Origin: JANNMJ01 sp031397815
Lineage (GTDB): Bacteria > Bacteroidota > Bacteroidia > Cytophagales > Hymenobacteraceae
Length of the DNA: 42,566 nucleotides
Assembly: GCA_031397815.1 (NCBI GenBank)
Contig: JANNMJ010000180.1
Location: 1 to 42,566, forward strand
Direction: 5' to 3'
The notes below the pieces were generated by a model, which ran no database searches, had not been told where the DNA came from, and worked only from the letters and a program-made list of their open reading frames with translations. Shown here one piece after another: positions 23,553 through 31,768 of the stretch. The position numbers and the translations under genes are program-made. Every line of letters begins with the position of its first letter. Positions within the stretch are counted from its first letter, which is position 1.

Positions 23553-25805
23553 ATGCTTCGTCATGTTCCCCTGACCGTCGTGCGGCGGCTGTTGCTCTTG
23601 CTGGGCCATACCCCCGCTTCTCCTCACTGGACGGAAGCGGTCGTGCCGGCTGTCATAGACCCCGCCCGTCAGCCGGACGCGGCTTCTATCGCCGCCGAGA
23701 TTGCGCGTATCGGGCAGTGGGCCAACGTGGCGCTGGTCAGGCGCGCAGTACCGCCCGCCGACCTACCGGCCTTGCTCGAAGACCTGTTCCACCCGGTCAT
23801 CCTGTTCCGGCAGGTGGCGGGCGAGGGGGCGCCCCGGCCGGTGCTGACGTGGAGCCCCGAGAAGGGCAGCGGCGCCCGGCAAGCCGAGGAGCTGACCCCC
23901 ACCGGCGAGTGGGTGTCCGTGGTGATTCGGGCGGAAGATTTATCCACCGGAACCCTCGACGAAGCGGGCGCGACGCCTGCGCCGGGCGTGGTGATGCTGT
24001 TTCCACTCGCGCTCCCAAAGGCTACCATTGCCGCCGACGGGCAGGTGGGGCACGGCGCCACCCCCACCAACGGCCACGGCGATGAGGTGCTGCAGCTCAC
24101 GCCGCTTCAACGGCTCTGGGAATTGCTCCGGCTCGAAAAGCGCGACATCTGGTACATCTACGTCTACACCATTGCGGTGGGGCTGCTGGGCTTGGTGCTG
24201 CCGCTGGGCGTGCAGGCGCTCATCGGGCTGATGAGCGGCGGGCTGGTGGGCACGAGCGTGGTGGTGCTGGTGGCGCTCATCATCGCGTCCATCGTGGTGA
24301 GCGGGATTTTGCAGGTTCAGCAGATTTCCTTGGTGGAAGTGCTGCAACGCCGAATCTTCGCCCGAACGGCCCTCGACTTCGCCCGGCGGCTGCCGCGCAT
24401 CGAGCCGACGTGCGGCTGGGAAGGCGAGTATCCGCCGGAAGTGGTGAACCGGTTTTTCGACGTTCTGAACGTCCAGAAAGGCTTGCCGAAGCTCTTGATC
24501 GACATTTCCGCCGCCATATTGCAGGTGCTGTTCGGGCTGCTGGTGCTGTCGTTTTACCATACGTTTTTCATCTTCTTCTCGCTGGTGCTGGTGCTGATTC
24601 TGTACCTGATCGTGCGCACGGTGGGGCCGAAAGGCCTGAAAACGAGCATCACCGAGTCGAAATACAAGTACCGCACGGCGTTTTGGCTCGAAGAAGTGGC
24701 GCGGTCGCTGCCGGCGTTCCGCCTCTCGCCGCAGGGGACGTTGGCGATGCAGAAGACCGATTCGCTCGTCGCCGGCTATCTACATTATCGGAAAGAGCAC
24801 TTTAAGGTGCTGATGACGCTCTACGGCTACGCCATTGGGTTCAAAACCCTCGTGGTAGGCGGTTTGCTGATTCTGGCGAGCATTCTGCTGGCGCAAGGGC
24901 AGATTTCGTTGGGGCAGATTGTGGCTTCGGAGCTGATTATCGTCCTCATCGTGGGGGCCGTCGAGAAACTGATTCTGAGTCTGGATGTGGTGTACGACCT
25001 CCTCACCGGCCTCGACAAAATCGGTCACGTCACGGACAAGCCGTTGGAAGAAACCAGCGGCCTCAACCCCGATTTGCAGAACGGAATGCGCATCGAGTTC
25101 GACGGCGTTTCGACCCATTACCCAATGACCCGTCGCGTGGTCGCGCGCCACGCCTCGCTCATCATCGAGCCGAACGCGCGCCTCGGCCTCACCTCCGCCG
25201 ACTTGGAAGCCACCGTCGACCTCTGCCGCACGCTCCTCGGGCAGCTTCCTTACGAGGGCAACATTATGGTCAACGGCTTCGCTCTCCAAAGCCTCGACCG
25301 CGAAGATTTGCGGCGGCAAATCGGCGAAACCGTCACGCAGCGCGATATTTTCGCCGGAACGGCCCTTGAAAACATCACCCTCGGGCGCCCCGGCATCAGC
25401 ACCACGCTCTTGCAGGAAACGCTCGTCGGCCTCGGCCTCCACGAAACCATCAACCACCTGCCGCGCGGCCTCGATACCGAGCTGGTGCCCGCCGACCCGG
25501 CCCTCCCCGATGAGCTGATCACCAAAATCCTCCTCGCCCGCGCCGTGGTGGCGCGCCCCCGGCTGCTCCTCCTCCGCGACCCCGTTGAGTTGGAACCCTA
25601 CGACCGGCAGCACGCCTTTAGCTGGCTCTTCGACTCGGCCCGGCCGTGGGCGGTGGTTTGTCTGACCGATTCGCCCGCCGTGCTGCGGCAGCTCCGGCAT
25701 GTGGCTATGGTGCGCGACGGGCAGGTTTCGACTCCCACGCCGTACGATGAGCTGCTCGCGAAGGACCGCGGCTTCCGGCAGCTCATGGAAGAGCTGGTGG
25801 CGTAA
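23553..25805 (+). CDS. ABC-exporter-like membrane protein with a degenerate (pseudo-ATPase) nucleotide-binding domain
   Basis: The 750-residue protein (ATG 23553) has an N-terminal soluble domain of about 190 residues with no C39 peptidase cysteine/histidine pattern I can recognise. A six-helix exporter transmembrane domain follows (about 215-490; e.g. LLGLVLPLGVQALIGLMSGG, LLILASILLAQGQISLGQIV), then an NBD-shaped region (about 510-750). In the NBD the Walker A position reads GLTSADLEATV with no GKS/T, the signature reads ALPDELITKILLARAVV in place of LSGGQ, Walker B reads RLLLLRDP (Asp to Arg, Glu to Asp), and the H-loop His is replaced (VVCLTDSP). Only a Q-loop-like TQRDIFAGT survives. ATP hydrolysis is therefore unlikely. 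It is followed by HlyD and TolC genes, the order of a type I secretion system. Confidence 0.85.
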   Translation: MLRHVPLTVVRRLLLLLGHTPASPHWTEAVVPAVIDPARQPDAASIAAEIARIGQWANVALVRRAVPPADLPALLEDLFHPVILFRQVAGEGAPRPVLTWSPEKGSGARQAEELTPTGEWVSVVIRAEDLSTGTLDEAGATPAPGVVMLFPLALPKATIAADGQVGHGATPTNGHGDEVLQLTPLQRLWELLRLEKRDIWYIYVYTIAVGLLGLVLPLGVQALIGLMSGGLVGTSVVVLVALIIASIVVSGILQVQQISLVEVLQRRIFARTALDFARRLPRIEPTCGWEGEYPPEVVNRFFDVLNVQKGLPKLLIDISAAILQVLFGLLVLSFYHTFFIFFSLVLVLILYLIVRTVGPKGLKTSITESKYKYRTAFWLEEVARSLPAFRLSPQGTLAMQKTDSLVAGYLHYRKEHFKVLMTLYGYAIGFKTLVVGGLLILASILLAQGQISLGQIVASELIIVLIVGAVEKLILSLDVVYDLLTGLDKIGHVTDKPLEETSGLNPDLQNGMRIEFDGVSTHYPMTRRVVARHASLIIEPNARLGLTSADLEATVDLCRTLLGQLPYEGNIMVNGFALQSLDREDLRRQIGETVTQRDIFAGTALENITLGRPGISTTLLQETLVGLGLHETINHLPRGLDTELVPADPALPDELITKILLARAVVARPRLLLLRDPVELEPYDRQHAFSWLFDSARPWAVVCLTDSPAVLRQLRHVAMVRDGQVSTPTPYDELLAKDRGFRQLMEELVA

Positions 25806-25859
25806 TCACACAAACCCGTTTCCCTAAGCGGCCCTTCACCTTTAGTATCCCATCCCATT

Positions 25860-27236
25860 TTGGCTTCTGCCCCCACTCAAACTGCTTCCGAAGAGCACCT
25901 GCGCGAACTACAGGAGCTGCGTACCCCGCGCGCCGGTTTGCGCTTAGCCCGCTGGACGGGCGGTATCGGCTTGGCGCTCTTCCTGTGCTTGTTTCTGCCG
26001 TGGCAACAGAATATCAGCGGCTCGGGCACGACCACGGCGCTGCGCCCCGAAGACCGTCCGCAGACCATTCAGACCGTCATCGCGGGGCGAATCGAGCGTT
26101 GGAATCATCAGGAAGGCGACCGGGTGCGCCGGGGCGACACGATTTTGATTCTTTCCGAAGTGAAGGATGAGTATTTCGACCCCCAGATTATCACTCGCTT
26201 GCGCGAGCAGGTGGCGGCCAAGGAAGCCGCCATTGTGGCCTACAACGCTAAAGTTCAGGCGCTTACTCAGCAAATCGCAGCCCTGAGCGACGGGCGTTCC
26301 CTCTCGATTCAGAAGGCGCAGAACAAGATTCAGCAGTCGCGCCTGAAAATCCGGTCCGATTCCGCCGATATCCTCGCCGCAAGCCTCGATATGCGCGTCG
26401 CCGACCAACAGCTTGCGCGTTTGGAAGCGCTTTATGCGAAGGGCCTGTTTCCGCTCACGGAGCTGGAAAAACGCCGTTTGAAGAGTCAGGAGACCGATTC
26501 GAAAGTGATTTCCGGTCAATCGAAGCTCCTCGTTTCGCGCAATGAGCTGCTGAATTCGCGGATTGAGGTGTCATCGCTGAGCGCGGAGTATGCCGATAAG
26601 CTCGCGAAGGCGGAATCGGACCGCTCGTCGGCGCTTTCGGCGCTGGCGGATGGCGAAAGTGAGCTTTCGAAGCTCCGTAATAAGCTCTCGTCGGTGCAGG
26701 TGCGGCAGGAGAATTACGTTTTGCGGGCGCCGCAGGACGGCATCGTGGTGCGGGCGCTGCGCGTGGGCGTCGGGGAGACGATTAAAGAAGGCGAATCGGT
26801 GGCGACCATCATGCCGACCGGCGCCGCCCTGATTGCCACCGTCTTCATCCGCGCCGTCGATTTGCCGCTCGTGCAGCGCGGGACGCCCGTTCGGCTGGAG
26901 TTCGACGGCTGGCCCGCGTTGCAGTTCTCGGGTTGGCCGGGCGCGAGTATCGGTACGTTTGGCGGGCGCGTTCAAGTAGTTGATTATGTGGCCGATGCCG
27001 CGACGGGCAAGTACCGGATGCTCGTCGTGCCCGACCCTAATGACCAGCCGTGGCCGCCGCAACTTCGGCCCGGCTCTGGCGTCAACGGCTGGGCGATGCT
27101 CCGGACGGTCCCCGTTTGGTATGAGCTGTGGCGGCAAATCAACGCCTTCCCCGCCGACCTTCCTTCGCCCACCGACAAGGGCAAGGACGGCGGAAAGGCT
27201 AGCTCATCAGAAGGGGGGAAGGATGCGAAGAAGTAA
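25860..27236 (+). CDS. HlyD-family adaptor protein partnering the ABC-like protein
   Basis: The start is a TTG at 25860 (MASAPTQTASEEHLRELQEL); no ATG or GTG precedes the transmembrane helix (residues about 35-52, GIGLALFLCLFLPW). The 458-residue protein has the first lipoyl half (IAGRIERWNHQEGDRVRRGD), two long coiled-coil segments (about 115-275), the second half (VLRAPQDGIVVRALRVGVGE), and a beta-barrel domain (LPLVQRGTPVRLEFDGWPA). The C-terminus is a Lys/Gly/Ser-rich tail (DKGKDGGKASSSEGGKDAKK). It lies 54 bases after the pseudo-ATPase gene and overlaps the TolC gene by 14 bases, so the three are surely one operon and one complex. Confidence 0.9.
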   Translation: MASAPTQTASEEHLRELQELRTPRAGLRLARWTGGIGLALFLCLFLPWQQNISGSGTTTALRPEDRPQTIQTVIAGRIERWNHQEGDRVRRGDTILILSEVKDEYFDPQIITRLREQVAAKEAAIVAYNAKVQALTQQIAALSDGRSLSIQKAQNKIQQSRLKIRSDSADILAASLDMRVADQQLARLEALYAKGLFPLTELEKRRLKSQETDSKVISGQSKLLVSRNELLNSRIEVSSLSAEYADKLAKAESDRSSALSALADGESELSKLRNKLSSVQVRQENYVLRAPQDGIVVRALRVGVGETIKEGESVATIMPTGAALIATVFIRAVDLPLVQRGTPVRLEFDGWPALQFSGWPGASIGTFGGRVQVVDYVADAATGKYRMLVVPDPNDQPWPPQLRPGSGVNGWAMLRTVPVWYELWRQINAFPADLPSPTDKGKDGGKASSSEGGKDAKK

Positions 27237-28683
27237 GTCGCTGACGTTTTTTGCCGTCGTTGGAATGCTCGTTTTGGGGTGGGCCGTGCCCGCGCGGGCG
27301 CAAATCGAGCCTGTGCCCGACACCCTGCGCGCCCTTACCCTGCCCGAGCTTTACCGCCGCCTCATTGCGTGGCACCCGGTGGTGCGCCAAGCCGACCTGC
27401 TGCCCCGCGCCGCCCGCGCCGAGCTGATGCAGGCGCGCGGCCAGTTCGACCCGAAAGTTGAATCGAATCTGGCGCGTAAGGAGTTCAAAGACAAGGAGTA
27501 TTACAACCGCTGGGATTCGAACCTGAAAGTGCCCCTCTGGCCCGGCGGCCTTGATCTGAAAGCCGGTTACGAGCGCAACACCGGCATTTACCTCAACCCC
27601 GAAGCCACCGTACCGGCCACCGGCCTGACCTACGCCGGGCTGAGCCTGCCGCTGGCGTCGGCTATCGGAATGGATGAGCGCCGCGCGACTCTCCGCCAAG
27701 CGCAGCTTTTTCAGGAAATCAACGAGGCCGAGCGCATCAAGACGGTCAATAAGGCCGTTTTTATGGCCTTCAAGGCGTACTGGGATTGGTACGAAGCCGC
27801 CCGCCGTCGGGAGTTCCTCGCCACCGCCACCCGCCTCGCCGCCGAGCGGTACGAGGCCACCAGCCTGCGCGTGCAGGTCGGCGATTTGGCGGCTATTGAT
27901 ACGCTGGAAGCCGGTTTGCTCGTCCGGGAGCGGCGCGTTTCGGAGCAACAGGCGCAGCTTGATGCCTATCAGGCCTCCCTCGCCCTGAGCGTGCATCTGT
28001 GGGACGCCGACGGCCGTCCGGTCGTCCTCGACCCACGCGCCGCGCCGCCTGCGCTGGCCGTAGCGCCCAACCAACGCGCCGCCATCACCGACGCCGAGCT
28101 CGCCGAGCGCCTTCTGTTCGTCACCGAGCGTCACCCCGAAGTGCGCAAGCTCCTGCTCAAAAACCAGCAGCTCCGCGTGGAAGAGCGGTGGCGCCGCACC
28201 GACCTGCTCCCCGACCTCAACCTTAGCTACAACATCCTCAGCACCGGCCGCCCCGGCGAGGGGGATTTCTCCGGCCAAGCTTTCCAAAACTCCTACAAGC
28301 TCGGCGCGAGCCTGAGCGTGCCGCTCTTCTTCCGCAAGGAGCGCGGGAAGCTCGAAAGCGTCCGGGTCAAGCAGATTTACAACGACCTCGACCTCCTCGC
28401 CCTCCGCCGCGACCTCACCGCCGCCGTCCGCGCCGTCGCCGCCGAGCAGCGCACGCTTGCGCTCCTCCTCGCCCAGCAGCGCCGCATGACGGAGCAATAC
28501 GCGCTTCTCCGCCAAGGTGAAGTCGATAAGTTTGAAGCCGGGGAAAGCACCGTTTTCCTCATCAACTCCCGCGATTCCAAGCTCCTCGAAGCCGAGCTGA
28601 AGCTCGTGCAGCTCGAAGCCAAGCTCCAGAAAGCGCAAGCCGGGCTGACGTCCGCAATTGGCGCGTTGGATTGGGAGCCGTAA
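27223..28683 (+). CDS. TolC-family outer membrane protein of the pseudo-ABC operon
   Basis: The ATG at 27223 lies inside the 3' end of the HlyD gene and is preceded by a purine-rich GGGGGGAAGG, one of the few Shine-Dalgarno-like sequences in the window, consistent with translational coupling. The 486-residue precursor has a signal peptide (MRRSKSLTFFAVVGMLVLGW, cleavage near ARAQ) and OEP features: LPELYRRLIAWHPVV, NKAVFMAFKAYWDWYEAARR, LRVQVGDLAAIDTLEAGLLV, the second-repeat helices TERHPEVRKLLLKNQQLRVE and the final coiled coil (LEAELKLVQLEAKLQKAQAG). It differs clearly from the TolC at 17548-19110, so the genome has at least two export lines. Confidence 0.92.
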   Translation: MRRSKSLTFFAVVGMLVLGWAVPARAQIEPVPDTLRALTLPELYRRLIAWHPVVRQADLLPRAARAELMQARGQFDPKVESNLARKEFKDKEYYNRWDSNLKVPLWPGGLDLKAGYERNTGIYLNPEATVPATGLTYAGLSLPLASAIGMDERRATLRQAQLFQEINEAERIKTVNKAVFMAFKAYWDWYEAARRREFLATATRLAAERYEATSLRVQVGDLAAIDTLEAGLLVRERRVSEQQAQLDAYQASLALSVHLWDADGRPVVLDPRAAPPALAVAPNQRAAITDAELAERLLFVTERHPEVRKLLLKNQQLRVEERWRRTDLLPDLNLSYNILSTGRPGEGDFSGQAFQNSYKLGASLSVPLFFRKERGKLESVRVKQIYNDLDLLALRRDLTAAVRAVAAEQRTLALLLAQQRRMTEQYALLRQGEVDKFEAGESTVFLINSRDSKLLEAELKLVQLEAKLQKAQAGLTSAIGALDWEP

Positions 28684-28699
28684 GGGCGTCGGCGTCTTG

Positions 28700-28947
28700 A
28701 TGCGGGGCTCTGGCCCCGTGTCGGCTATTAGCAGGTCTCTTGACCTGCCAACTAGCGCGTCAACGTAGGGGCGTGGCCTTGTGCCCGCCCGCATGCGGTT
28801 GTGTTCGTCGTGGGTGGCGGTCCGGAGCCACATGCGGGCGGGCACAAGGCCAAGCCCCTACAGGGATGACGGGTTAAATGCGCCGATTGGGTTGTGCGGG
28901 CCAGAGGCCCGCGAATAGCCCGCACGGGGCTGGAGCCCCGCGCGATT
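28700..28947. repeat. Nested inverted repeats between TolC and GIN genes
   Basis: The outer arms are GGGGCTCTGGCCCCGTGTCG / GCAGGTCTCTTGACCTGC (28704-28750) and the inverted relative at 28896-28947 (CGGGCCAGAGGCCCGCGAAT, CACGGGGCTGGAGCCCC). The inner arms are the REP GTAGGGGCGTGGCCTTGTGC at 28764-28797 and its inverse at 28831-28862. The outer module also resembles 138-182 at the window start. The convergent gap 28684-28981 contains nothing else. Confidence 0.85.
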
Positions 28948-28981
28948 CTCTCCATTTGTTCAATAGGTCGGCTGCGCCCTT

Positions 28982-29638
28982 TTAGACGTGCTTCACCGGC
29001 CCACTGCCATTGGCGCGCACCTCCGTCAGGCGCGCCGGACCGGCGTAGTGCAGGTAGCCGTTGCCCATGTGCTGCGCCGCGATGGTTTGCTCGGCGTAGA
29101 CCTCCACGTTGCCGTCGCATTTGTTGGTCACTTTCAGGTGCTGCGTCCGTAGCTCGCCGGCCAAAACGTTGCCGTGGGAGTGGGCTTTGAGCTGCACGTC
29201 GCCCGCCGCGCCGCGTAGGGTGGTGTGGCCGTCACTCGCGATGCTGATGATGAGCGCGGGCGCTTCGACGGCCAGCTCGGTGGCGCCGTTCGACTGAATC
29301 TTGACCGTTAGCGGGTCCGGAACGCGCAGCACGTTCGGGCAAACCACGTCGCCGTCGCAGGCGATGCTTAGCTCGGTGAGCTGCCGCAGGTAAACCGTGA
29401 TGCGTAGCGCCGTGAAGGCGGGAGAGCGCAGCTTGTTTTCGCTCGTCACGAAGAGCGTGCGACCCGAATTGACGGCCTGCACGTAATCGAGCAGGTTATC
29501 GTCGGCCTCAATCTCGATGCGCTCATCGTCGCCCATCACAAAATAGACGGTGCCTTGAACGCTCAGGTGCAGCCGCGCAAACGAGCTGACCGTAATACTG
29601 CGCACTGCCAGAGTGCCGCTTCCTTGAAGTTTCATCAT
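28982..29638 (-). CDS. GIN-domain (DUF2807-like) beta-helical protein
   Basis: The 218-residue protein starts MMKLQGSGTLAVRSITVSSF; its ATG overlaps the stop of the upstream gene as ATGA (29638-29635), indicating translational coupling. The body is the repetitive beta pattern of the 'head GIN' family: SFARLHLSVQGTVYFVMGDD, RITVYLRQLTELSIACDGDV, TVKIQSNGATELAVEAPALI, QLKAHSHGNVLAGELRTQHL. Most family members carry a signal peptide or lipobox; this one has none that I can see, so it may be cytoplasmic. Family function is unknown. Partner is the small HMA-like protein. Confidence 0.8.
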   Translation of the reverse strand: MMKLQGSGTLAVRSITVSSFARLHLSVQGTVYFVMGDDERIEIEADDNLLDYVQAVNSGRTLFVTSENKLRSPAFTALRITVYLRQLTELSIACDGDVVCPNVLRVPDPLTVKIQSNGATELAVEAPALIISIASDGHTTLRGAAGDVQLKAHSHGNVLAGELRTQHLKVTNKCDGNVEVYAEQTIAAQHMGNGYLHYAGPARLTEVRANGSGPVKHV

Positions 29639-29946
29639 TTCCCGGAGTTGTTTAAAGGAAAGCATGGGGTTTCGGAAGCCGGGAAATCGTCGTCGGAATC
29701 GGGCAGCGGCTCGCATAGATAACCGCTTTTCGCCAACTCCGCCCCGATGGCCTCCACGGGCACGGGTTCCCCGGCGGTTTGCACGCGCAGAATGCGGTCG
29801 CAGTCAGTGAGGTCGAGGGTGATGTGGAAGTGCGGCCACTGGGCGCGCAACCGGGTCAGCAGGAGGGCGGCTGCCCGCCCTCGCCGTACCGTCGTCCGAA
29901 AGACCTCCACAGGTTCTGAACCACTGAAAACGACCGTCTTTTGCAT
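29635..29946 (-). CDS. Small HMA-fold-like protein lacking the CxxC metal site
   Basis: The 103-residue protein begins MQKTVVFSGSEPVEVFRTTV. The order beta (TVVFSG), helix (GRAAALLLTRLRAQWP), beta (HFHITLDLTDCDRILRVQT), helix (VPVEAIGAELAKSG) and a final YLCEPLPD segment matches heavy-metal-associated-fold proteins of Bacteroidota in which 'DLEDCDxVLR' follows the first helix. The metal-binding CxxC is absent, so metal transfer is unlikely. The tail (SDDDFPASETPCFPLNNSGK) is disordered-looking. The start is chosen at 29946; longer frames are Arg/Lys-rich and overlap the divergent AraC gene. The gene overlaps the GIN gene by ATGA and is divergent from the AraC regulator, which likely controls it. 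Confidence 0.72.
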   Translation of the reverse strand: MQKTVVFSGSEPVEVFRTTVRRGRAAALLLTRLRAQWPHFHITLDLTDCDRILRVQTAGEPVPVEAIGAELAKSGYLCEPLPDSDDDFPASETPCFPLNNSGK

Positions 29947-29966
29947 CGTGCTGCGGCCCCGTCCGT

Positions 29967-29974
29967 TACATTTG
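29967..29974 (+). promoter_or_regulatory. Candidate -7 element for the AraC gene
   Basis: TACATTTG, with TTTTG ending at 29943 (a 23-base spacer, slightly long). It points toward the AraC gene with a leader of about 100 bases. On the opposite strand, GACCTTTG (29994-29987) sits ~40 bases before the HMA-like ATG and is a weaker candidate for that gene. Confidence 0.35.
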
Positions 29975-30081
29975 GTGGAGCCGCTGCAAAGGTCTCGCCC
30001 GCTGAAACCCGGCGTGTTACGCCAGCGGGAGCCGGACTTACGACAGCCGGATTCTTTCTCTTTTGAACCACCTCCGTCCGC

Positions 30082-31041
30082 GTGTCGCTTCCGCCGCTTT
30101 CGTCGCTTGCGCCCCACTCTTCTGCGCATTTGGCGGCTGCAGCTGCGGCTAGCTGCCGCCTCACGCGGCACGCCATCGCTGGTCAGGAGCTGATTCATTT
30201 GACCGGCTGGACCGACCCTGAATCTCCGGTCCATCTCTCATCAGAATCGCCTTCCGAAGACGGCTCCGGCGTTTGGCTCCTCCTCTGCTTACGCGGGCGC
30301 TGCCGCCTCACCGCCACTGATTCGCCCCTGCTCCTGACGGCCCCGCAGCACGCGCTGCTCTACGCAGGCGGCGCCAACCAAATCGTTTTCTCCCCTGAAA
30401 CGCCCGATACTGAGCTGGTAGCCATCGCGTGGCCCGGCGCCGGTTTCCGCGAGATTACGGCGGGCTTACCGGCGCCACTAACGGGTTTTCAGCAAGCGAT
30501 TCAGTACCTCCAATCCGCCGTGCTGGGTGCCGAGGCCATCCCATCGGCGCTGCAATACGCCGTGCGCGAGCTGCTGACGCTACTTCCCGCAGCCCCAACC
30601 ACGGCGCCCGACCCTGTGCAACAGCTTCGGTGCCGAGCGAAGCTCTGGGAAATCCTAGCCCTACAAATCGCCAGCTTCACGCAGCCCGCGTCCCCGCCCA
30701 ACCCCCTCGGCCTCACCGAATACGACCAAGAGCGCCTCCGCTTCGCCCACAATTACCTCCTCCAGCACGTCCAGCTCCCGCCGACGCTGCCCGAGCTGGC
30801 CCGCATCGTAGGTCTGAACGAGCACAAGCTCAAGCGCGGCTTCAAGGCGTTGTTCGGCAAGCCCACGTTCGCGTATCTGGCGGAATGGCGGCTGCTCGAA
30901 GCCCGCCGGTTACTTCTCACCGATTCGGCACTTACGGCCGGGGAAGTGGCGTTCGAGCTGGGTTATTCGTCGCTTCCACATTTCAGCGCCGCTTTCAAGC
31001 AGCGGTTCGGCCTATCGCCGCGTGCTTTGCGTATGAGCTAG
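30082..31041 (+). CDS. AraC-family transcriptional regulator
   Basis: GTG at 30082 is the best start (no in-frame ATG until the last residues). The 319-residue protein has an N-terminal sensing region (about 30-190; cupin-like WLLLCLRGRCRLTATDSPLL) and the double helix-turn-helix of AraC/XylS proteins: first HTH LPELARIVGLNEHKLKRGFK, second AGEVAFELGYSSLPHFSAAF followed by KQRFGLSPRALR. Helix-linking EWRLLEARRLL is intact. Its 5' end lies 135 bases from the divergent HMA-like/GIN pair, so control of that operon is the simplest reading. The inducer is unknown. Confidence 0.92.
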   Translation: MSLPPLSSLAPHSSAHLAAAAAASCRLTRHAIAGQELIHLTGWTDPESPVHLSSESPSEDGSGVWLLLCLRGRCRLTATDSPLLLTAPQHALLYAGGANQIVFSPETPDTELVAIAWPGAGFREITAGLPAPLTGFQQAIQYLQSAVLGAEAIPSALQYAVRELLTLLPAAPTTAPDPVQQLRCRAKLWEILALQIASFTQPASPPNPLGLTEYDQERLRFAHNYLLQHVQLPPTLPELARIVGLNEHKLKRGFKALFGKPTFAYLAEWRLLEARRLLLTDSALTAGEVAFELGYSSLPHFSAAFKQRFGLSPRALRMS

Positions 31042-31069
31042 CACGCTCGCCATACTTCTTCCCTTCCAG

Positions 31070-31387
31070 ATGGTCCGTCACGTTTCCGGTCTCGTCCTGT
31101 TATTGGCGCTGCTAGCCAGCGCGCACGTTGCCGCCGCGCAACAGCCCGCCGATGCGCCGCCCGAAATCGGGATTCGCGAGCATCTGCCCGCCCCAACCGG
31201 CGGCATCGCCCTCTACGAGCACCGCACCGACCCGCGCCCCGCCCGTAGCTGGCCCGCCGGCCGCAAGCTCTACGTCCAGACCGCCCCCGATACCGTCTGG
31301 TTTCGGGTGCTGATTGCCGGAAACTCGTATTTCGTGCGGCAAACCGAGATGCCCGTCCCCGGCTGGCGGGTGGGGCGGCGGCTGTGA
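31070..31387 (+). CDS. Small secreted protein of unknown function
   Basis: The 105-residue precursor has a clean signal peptide (MVRHVSGLVLLLALLASAHV, AAAQ-Q) and an ~80-residue mature part rich in Pro and Arg, ending YFVRQTEMPVPGWRVGRRL. No cysteine pair or motif is recognised. It starts 28 bases after the AraC stop and is closed by a terminator at 31444, so it may be cotranscribed with AraC. Existence as a gene is supported by the signal peptide and composition; function is open. Confidence 0.65.
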   Translation: MVRHVSGLVLLLALLASAHVAAAQQPADAPPEIGIREHLPAPTGGIALYEHRTDPRPARSWPAGRKLYVQTAPDTVWFRVLIAGNSYFVRQTEMPVPGWRVGRRL

Positions 31388-31443
31388 GGAGAGGTGACCT
31401 CAGGGGTGAACCCTGTGACTCCCAAAAGTGTGGCCACTAAAAC

Positions 31444-31480
31444 AAAAAAAGCCCCTCAGCAATGCGCTAAGGGGCTTTTT
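31444..31480. terminator. Bidirectional terminator between the secreted protein and tRNA-Arg
   Basis: AAAAAAAGCCCCT-CAGCAATGCGCTA-AGGGGCTTTTT: T runs follow the stem on both strands, so it can end the + strand gene and the - strand tRNA transcript. Confidence 0.88.
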
Positions 31481-31491
31481 GACTTACCAAG

Positions 31492-31565
31492 TGGTCGTGT
31501 AAGGAGTCGAACCTTAAACCTTCTGATTCGTAGTCAGATGCTCTATCCAATTGAGCTACACAACC
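31492..31565 (-). tRNA. tRNA-Arg (anticodon ACG)
   Basis: Read on the minus strand: acceptor GGTTGTG pairs with CACGACC (one G:T), D arm GCTC...GAGC, anticodon stem TCTGA / TCAGA with loop CTACGAA giving anticodon ACG (plus-strand CGT at 31529-31531), variable AGGTT, T arm TAAGG-TTCGACT-CCTTA, discriminator A. CCA is not encoded (the following bases are CTT). The first anticodon base is expected to be edited to inosine to read CGU/CGC/CGA. Confidence 0.97.
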
Positions 31566-31605
31566 GGGGGTGTTTTGAAAAGCGGCGTTCCCGTTTTTCG
31601 TGGGA

Positions 31606-31637
31606 CAAAGGTAGTCCGCTGACCCGTAACCGTGCAA
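31606..31637 (-). promoter_or_regulatory. Sigma-A promoter for tRNA-Arg
   Basis: Minus strand: TTG (31637-31635), a 21-base spacer, TACCTTTG (31613-31606), predicted start near 31599, about 34 bases before the mature tRNA 5' end. The geometry is identical to the promoters at 13463 and 37619. The remainder of 31388-31768 shows no gene. Confidence 0.85.
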
Positions 31638-31768
31638 GACGAACGTCGGTTTTTTGCAGGAGAATTTCTCACAAAAACCGTCATGCGCTCAGTGAGAGCG
31701 GTTTGCTGACGCGATAAAAACGCGTTGGGCACGTCAAGCGGCCTTTCAGGCAGCCATTCAACGCACCC

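Noticed and set aside
25860..27236. Pseudo-ABC/HlyD/TolC operon as a conventional bacteriocin or type I secretion exporter
   Set aside because: No C39 peptidase, no double-glycine leader peptide or RTX gene nearby, and the ATPase motifs are missing; a standard active exporter is not supported.
27199..28845. 548-residue open frame antisense to the TolC gene
   Set aside because: It mirrors the TolC gene, extends into the palindromic repeat, and shows no domain.
31394..31717. 107-residue frame overlapping tRNA-Arg
   Set aside because: It runs through a terminator, the tRNA and its promoter.
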